From an uncultured cyanobacterium (lineage in GTDB: Bacteria; Cyanobacteriota; Cyanobacteriia; Cyanobacteriales; Geitlerinemataceae): DNA of 8,913 nt. The stretch is from NCBI GenBank assembly GCA_937121005.1, contig CAKZKB010000585.1, positions 1-8,913 of the forward strand. Reading direction: 5' to 3'. Positions 5,512 through 8,913 of the stretch are shown piece by piece (position 1 is the stretch's first letter; every line of letters starts with the position of its first letter). The position numbers were made by a program, and so were the translations under genes. The notes below the pieces were generated by a model. It had not been told where the DNA came from and searched no databases. It saw nothing but the letters and a program-made list of their open reading frames with translations.

Positions 5512-6705
5512 TTAATTAAAGCCATCTCCTTGAGGATGTCCGTTATCCCGAGAAGAACGATCGCCCTCTTTTCCCGGATCCTGTTCCGCTTTCGACGAAT
5601 GCGGGTGCAACCAAATCCGCGTCGGGATGGGTTTGCGGGCGGGTTGCAAACTGCCTAACACCTCAGAAAGCTGCAAACTTTCGAGGGAAACGGGTTTGGC
5701 TTCGCGCAATTTGTGCCACACCGATCGCGACATTAACAACGTATGACGCACTGGAGTCGCCCCCACTTGCGTTAAATACTCTTCCCGTTCCGACTGGTAA
5801 TCTGTAGACACCACTTGCAATGCTTGCGTGGGAAATTCGCGGGTAATACGAGCCATTTGCGAGAGCAATTCCGGGTACAACCAAGTATAAGCTGGATGCA
5901 CCGTCAGTTCCGTCGAGTGGGGAAAGGTTCCTTCCTCGCTGAGTTTGATTTGGAAGTAGCCGATCGCCGCTTTGCGTTGGGGTTCAAAAACGTAAGCATC
6001 CATCGATCGCGATCGACCCGCCCACTGCTTGATAAATCCGAGAACCGACTCGGACAAATGGGTTTTAAAATCAGAAACGTGGCGATCGAACATTTGCCGC
6101 ACCAACGGCGGCATCGACACCGTATCTAGCTGATACAATAGCTGTGCGTCGGCATTGTTTGCAGGTAACAAATTGGGCAGATCCGGCTCGCGATCGGCCA
6201 GTTGCACCAACGTTTCCGGGGACAAATTCCAATACGCCAATTGTGCCAACGGTTGAAACCCATTTTGGCGGTAGAGTCCCAACGCTTGCGGGTTGCTAAC
6301 ATCTACCTCTAACATCCAAGTGCGGGCTTCCCAAATCGTATCCAAACAATAGCGTAACAGCGCAGTACCCACATCGTGACTGCCCGCCCCCGGATCGGTT
6401 GCAAGGCGATCGATCCGCCAAGTGGTGCGCGTATGGTTGAACGGCGACACCTGAATTGCCCCTAATACCTCATTATTTTGATGGGCAACGTAGGTACAAA
6501 ACAAGTGACGGTAGGGGTTAGGAAACCAACCGAGAAGTTTGAGCAAACCGAAACAAGCCCGCACCTGTTCCCAATGGCGACCGATATCCAGGGTTGCCCC
6601 AGAATAGCACTCATCGGGATCGAGTTCTAGCAACCGTTCGACCGCTTCGAGATCGCGGTATTGAATCGGGCGTATATCAATGTTGTTTGAATTGAGAGAA
6701 GTCAT
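5512..6705 (-). CDS. Tandem GNAT-family N-acetyltransferase
   Basis: A 397-residue protein from ATG at 6705. The N-terminal half is a clear GNAT domain: IDIRPIQYRDLEAVERLLELD (9-29), a central strand with IDRLATDPGAGSHDVGTALL (about 98-117, the acetyl-CoA pyrophosphate loop), and the closing NPQALGLYRQNGF (138-150). The second half repeats the fold more weakly: VLGFIKQWAG, AAIGYFQI (247-253), LTVHPAYTWLYPELL (267-281) and YLTQVGATPVRHTLLMSR (310-327), without an evident CoA loop. The last 30 residues are polar and probably disordered. Such proteins transfer acetyl from acetyl-CoA to an amine; the acceptor is unknown. The frame is open to a TTG at 6738, but those 11 codons lie in a heptamer repeat array, so I use the first ATG, which starts a normal GNAT N-terminus. 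No Shine-Dalgarno is seen. Confidence 0.85.
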   Translation of the reverse strand: MTSLNSNNIDIRPIQYRDLEAVERLLELDPDECYSGATLDIGRHWEQVRACFGLLKLLGWFPNPYRHLFCTYVAHQNNEVLGAIQVSPFNHTRTTWRIDRLATDPGAGSHDVGTALLRYCLDTIWEARTWMLEVDVSNPQALGLYRQNGFQPLAQLAYWNLSPETLVQLADREPDLPNLLPANNADAQLLYQLDTVSMPPLVRQMFDRHVSDFKTHLSESVLGFIKQWAGRSRSMDAYVFEPQRKAAIGYFQIKLSEEGTFPHSTELTVHPAYTWLYPELLSQMARITREFPTQALQVVSTDYQSEREEYLTQVGATPVRHTLLMSRSVWHKLREAKPVSLESLQLSEVLGSLQPARKPIPTRIWLHPHSSKAEQDPGKEGDRSSRDNGHPQGDGFN

Positions 6706-6710
6706 ATCAA

Positions 6711-6738
6711 TGAACAATGAACAATGAACAATGAGCAA
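6711..6738. repeat. Heptanucleotide tandem repeat, four copies of TGAACAA
   Basis: Three perfect TGAACAA units and one TGAGCAA lie head to tail, ending five bases before the acetyltransferase ATG. The period of seven matches the short tandemly repeated repetitive sequences described in filamentous cyanobacteria. The array takes the place of a ribosome site and could vary in copy number. Confidence 0.8.
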
Positions 6739-6740
6739 TA

Positions 6741-6839
6741 CCTCTGGCGTTCAGGCGAAGGCTTGAAGCAGAGGATAGGTTTTCTTTATCCCGAATGAAT
6801 TCGGTAGCTTGTATTCACGATATTATCGGTCATGTGAAT
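6741..6839. repeat. Cluster of palindromes upstream of the acetyltransferase gene
   Basis: Four inverted repeats lie in 100 bases: CCTCTG (6741-6746) with CAGAGG (6769-6774); CCGAAT-GA-ATTCGG (6791-6804); CGATA-T-TATCG (6818-6828); and ATTCAC (6813-6818) with GTGAAT (6834-6839), the last enclosing the third. On the minus strand they lie upstream of the acetyltransferase start and may include its promoter region or operators, but no convincing -35/-10 pair stands out. Otherwise this stretch is noncoding. Confidence 0.4.
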
Positions 6840-6853
6840 TAAAGAGGGATTAG

Positions 6854-6930
6854 GTATGAGGGGTGAGGTGTGAGGTGCGAGGTATGAGGTATGAGGGATC
6901 GGGGATGAAGGATGAAGTCGGAAGGATGAA
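6854..6930. repeat. Degenerate heptanucleotide tandem array, 11 units in phase
   Basis: The stretch divides exactly into eleven 7-base units: GTATGAG, GGGTGAG, GTGTGAG, GTGCGAG, GTATGAG, GTATGAG, GGATCGG, GGATGAA, GGATGAA, GTCGGAA, GGATGAA. The consensus drifts from G-T-A/G-T-GAG to GGATGAA along its length, as expected of an array that grew by local duplication. It lies between two genes and encodes nothing I can recognise. Confidence 0.8.
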
Positions 6931-6937
6931 TATTAAT

Positions 6938-6977
6938 GTCTCCTTGTCTCCTTGTCCCCTTGTCCCCTTGTCTCCCC
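6938..6977. repeat. Octanucleotide tandem array, five copies of GTCTCCTT-like units
   Basis: Units in order are GTCTCCTT, GTCTCCTT, GTCCCCTT, GTCCCCTT and GTCTCCCC, then a C-rich tail. The array begins 8 bases after the heptamer array and ends 8 bases before the stop codon of the F420-ligase-like gene (6985), so on the minus strand it lies in its 3' untranslated region as a G/A-rich transcript. Confidence 0.8.
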
Positions 6978-6984
6978 CTCCCCC

Positions 6985-8154
6985 TTACGCGGGACGTACC
7001 AACACCAAGGGCGTTTGTTCGTCAGCGTTCCCGGCGGGGTTGCTGCGGAGGGAGGTTTCTAGGGCGGGGTGGGAAATACCGGAGGTCGCTGCTAATATCT
7101 TAACGGCTTGCAAATCGTTGACATCGACGATCGCGGCCTGTATCCCGGTTTCGCGATAGATGCGATCGACGACAGCATTGGGATTGTCCGGCCCCAGTAA
7201 AATAAAGCGATCGTAGGGGGGGATGGTTCCGCTCACGTCATCGATGAGTCGCGCTTGTTCGCCGGCCAGTTGGTAGAATACTCCTGACTTGCCTAAAACC
7301 TTGGCGATCGCGCCGAACACAAACGCCCAGCCGACGCGCACTGGCCCCACCAAATCGATTAACACCTGCAAGCTGCTAGCAGTTGCTAGGTTCGCCCTCT
7401 GGCCGAACAAGTGGCACAACCGCTTCGCCAACCAACCGGGACGCACGGTTTCCGGGTGGCGGATGCGATCCTGCATAATTGCTAGGGGGGTTTCTCCTAG
7501 GGTAACAATATCTCCCGGTTGCGCGTGGGGGGTGACGTAGCGCTTCACCACTTCTACCGGATCGTCAGCGTGGGTGAGAAGATGGGTTTTAACGGGGAGG
7601 ACTTGCGCCCCCGGTTTGGACTGCCAAGGCAAGGTTTTGGGTTCGGGTTCGCGCAAAGGGACGATCGCGTGTCGGGTGTGGGGACATTCGCCGTCGATTC
7701 CGTGTATCGTGTAACGGACTTTGACCCAAGCGGTTTGCAGTTGGCTGAGATCCTCGCCCCAAATCTCGATCGCGACTTTGAAGCCTAAATTTTCCTGGGA
7801 TCCAATAATATCAGCCAGCCAGTACCCATCGGGGCGCGGCGGTTCCCCCTCGGGGGCAGATAGGACTTTGACGCGCCAGCCGATGTCGTCTAAACTGCCT
7901 TTGGAGATGAGGGTGACATCGGCTGCGACTTCGGGAACGGCGATATCGAGTACCGAGGAACGGTTGCGAAACTCCAACTCTCCCACCAGGCGATAGCGGT
8001 GCCGATCGCTGCTGTCGAGTTGCCAAGTTCCGGGAGTCAGTTCGAGTTGCTGCTTGCGTCGCTGGCGGTGATTGAGTTCGAGGGCGGCGATCGATAATCC
8101 TTTGAGGACGGCGATCGTGCCGACGACGAGGGCGAGAGTGTTGACGATAGCCAC
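6985..8154 (-). CDS. Membrane-anchored protein with coenzyme F420:L-glutamate ligase-like domain
   Basis: A 389-residue protein. Residues 3-25 form one hydrophobic helix followed by a basic run (NHRQRRKQQ), suggesting an N-terminal membrane anchor. Residues 38-170 are beta-rich (for example RLVGELEFRN, GFKVAIEIWG, AWVKVRYTI) and unassigned. Residues 187-388 resemble the CofE fold of F420-0:gamma-glutamyl ligases: VKTHLLTHADDPVEVVKRYV (188-207), PGDIVTLGETPLAIMQDR (213-230), a central hydrophobic part and a C-terminal strand pair with AIVDVNDLQ. True CofE adds glutamate to F420 using GTP and metal; whether that chemistry survives here is unknown, and the extra N-terminal half and anchor are unlike CofE. 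The start is GTG at 8154, chosen because it begins the membrane helix. The gene follows the 57-residue membrane protein by 17 bases, so the two are probably one operon. Confidence 0.7.
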   Translation of the reverse strand: MAIVNTLALVVGTIAVLKGLSIAALELNHRQRRKQQLELTPGTWQLDSSDRHRYRLVGELEFRNRSSVLDIAVPEVAADVTLISKGSLDDIGWRVKVLSAPEGEPPRPDGYWLADIIGSQENLGFKVAIEIWGEDLSQLQTAWVKVRYTIHGIDGECPHTRHAIVPLREPEPKTLPWQSKPGAQVLPVKTHLLTHADDPVEVVKRYVTPHAQPGDIVTLGETPLAIMQDRIRHPETVRPGWLAKRLCHLFGQRANLATASSLQVLIDLVGPVRVGWAFVFGAIAKVLGKSGVFYQLAGEQARLIDDVSGTIPPYDRFILLGPDNPNAVVDRIYRETGIQAAIVDVNDLQAVKILAATSGISHPALETSLRSNPAGNADEQTPLVLVRPA

Positions 8155-8171
8155 TAGAGTTCGCGATCGAG

Positions 8172-8345
8172 TTACGGTTTTTCTATTTTATCGTCAAAGC
8201 ACCAGGAAAACAGGATCGCGGCCACCGTCAGGAAAAACCACCGCGACAAGTGCCAGTGTTCGATGAAGTCCAGGGGCCAGACGACGGTGATGTTAGAGAT
8301 AAACCAAGTGACGAGGGTAATGGCCAGCAGCAGCAAGAGAATCAC
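8172..8345 (-). CDS. Small two-helix membrane protein, 57 residues
   Basis: From GTG at 8345 the minus strand encodes 57 residues: a hydrophobic helix (2-15, rich in leucine), a short loop with NITVVWPLDFIEHWHLSR (17-34), a second aromatic-rich helix (35-49, RWFFLTVAAILFSW) and a charged tail DDKIEKP. An in-frame stop lies five codons before the GTG, so there is little room for another start. The helix-loop-helix shape and clean charged end support a real gene, even though it is short and lacks a Shine-Dalgarno. It ends 17 bases before the F420-ligase-like gene, pointing to joint expression and perhaps a shared place in the membrane. I do not recognise a family. Confidence 0.62.
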   Translation of the reverse strand: MILLLLLAITLVTWFISNITVVWPLDFIEHWHLSRWFFLTVAAILFSWCFDDKIEKP

Positions 8346-8389
8346 GGTACAATTTACTTATGCTTAGTAGAGATCGGGAGAGTGAAAGC

Positions 8390-8913
8390 CTAGAAAGTAC
8401 CACCTTTAAGACTTGTTCTCCCATGACTAGCATAGACTTTCACCGCCGATCGATCGCGGGGCGCATCGGGAAAAAAAGCCCGCCGAAGCGGGTTGTGATG
8501 AAGGGTTAGAAGGAATCTAGCGAGTGGTAGGTCGCCGTCGAGCTCGGCGCAAACCAAATTGGGTAACGGGGCATTATCGGCAACCGTTTCAGTCAACACG
8601 ACTTGCCCTTGAGGATTGACAGCCCAACCTCGGGCCTCCGTGAGTTGCCGCTCTGTTTTATCCTCGCTATGGGCGGCGATCGCCAGACTATGGCTAACCC
8701 CTGCCAACTCCCGCGTATCCAGCCATACAGTCTGACCTAACATATGGGTTGTGGGATTAGGAGGCAAACCGCCATTTCCCGTGACCACAAATTGACTGCC
8801 CGACTCGTTTCCACAACCCGTAGCAACGCGATCGCCCGGATCGATGGGATCGCTCGATCCCACATTCCGCACCCAAACTGTCACATGGCAATAAATGGGG
8901 AACAAAACAAACA
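8390..8913 (-). CDS. C-terminal end of a secreted filamentous-haemagglutinin-like (two-partner secretion) protein, partial
   Basis: The frame is open to the right edge, so the N-terminus lies outside; about 173 residues are seen. The motif order VATGCGNESGSQFVVTGNGGLPPNP, then a V/I-W-x-D-x-R element (VWLDTRE) and EARGWAVNPQGQVVLTE matches the C-terminal end of large cyanobacterial proteins with a haemagglutination-activity N-terminal domain and long beta-helix. These are exported through a TpsB/FhaC-type outer-membrane pore. Family members I recall end shortly after the W-x-x-N-x-x-G element, often near a cysteine; here LPNLVCAEL is followed by about 50 more residues rich in R and H (ending SLKGGTF), possibly from a shifted or replaced stop. 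The cargo role (adhesion or other) cannot be told from this part. No terminator is clear in the 44 bases after the stop. Confidence 0.7.
   Translation of the reverse strand, partial: FVLFPIYCHVTVWVRNVGSSDPIDPGDRVATGCGNESGSQFVVTGNGGLPPNPTTHMLGQTVWLDTRELAGVSHSLAIAAHSEDKTERQLTEARGWAVNPQGQVVLTETVADNAPLPNLVCAELDGDLPLARFLLTLHHNPLRRAFFPDAPRDRSAVKVYASHGRTSLKGGTF

Noticed and set aside
6706..6738. Extension of the acetyltransferase to a TTG start, adding 11 residues
   Set aside because: The added codons come wholly from the TGAACAA heptamer array, and the ATG at 6705 gives a normal GNAT N-terminus.
6854..6977. Possible CRISPR array
   Set aside because: The units are 7 and 8 bases long, directly abutting and without spacers, so this is simple tandem repetition.
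7289..7996. Several plus-strand frames opposite the F420-ligase-like gene
   Set aside because: They overlap each other and the convincing minus-strand gene, and show no recognisable motif or start site.

Overview
The window looks like a chromosomal segment of a cyanobacterium, probably filamentous. The octamer GCGATCGC (the cyanobacterial HIP1 palindrome) occurs at least ten times, for example at 865, 1524, 2348, 4401, 4656, 4938, 5210, 7304, 8676 and 8828, where about 0.14 would be expected by chance. Heptanucleotide and octanucleotide tandem repeats and dispersed palindromes fill the gaps, Shine-Dalgarno sites are mostly absent, and most proteins read like cyanobacterial families. All genes I can support lie on the minus strand, so the biological order runs from right to left. 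No gap between genes exceeds about 255 bases, and no tRNA, rRNA, CRISPR array or transposase was seen.

Right part (8913 to about 5510): the C-terminal end of a large secreted filamentous-haemagglutinin-like protein enters from the right edge. Next comes a 57-residue two-helix membrane protein, then a membrane-anchored protein with a C-terminal coenzyme F420:L-glutamate-ligase-like domain. A gap of about 245 bases holds three different short tandem repeat arrays and several palindromes. It is followed by a tandem GNAT acetyltransferase.

Middle (5511 to 3258): a gap of about 254 bases is built from dispersed-repeat-like palindromes. It is followed by a multi-pass membrane protein with a GT-C glycosyltransferase-like layout, then a type II toxin-antitoxin pair (small antitoxin overlapping a RelE-family toxin). 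The pair has its own candidate promoter and an operator-like inverted repeat. A 25-residue reading frame that resembles another antitoxin N-terminus overlaps the antitoxin start in a different frame.

Left part (3257 to 1): a type III-A CRISPR effector operon runs out of the window to the left: cas10/csm1, csm2 and csm3 (3' end missing). They would form the backbone of a Csm complex: Csm3 as the crRNA-binding and target-RNA-cutting Cas7 subunit, Csm2 as the small Cas11 subunit, and Cas10 as the large subunit that makes cyclic oligoadenylate when target RNA is bound. This Cas10 keeps the GGDD cyclase motif but shows no N-terminal HD nuclease motif and no cysteines in the inter-palm linker. The complex should therefore depend on cyclic oligoadenylate signalling rather than its own DNase. 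No effector such as Csm6, no cas6, no adaptation genes and no array are visible; these would have to lie to the left or elsewhere.
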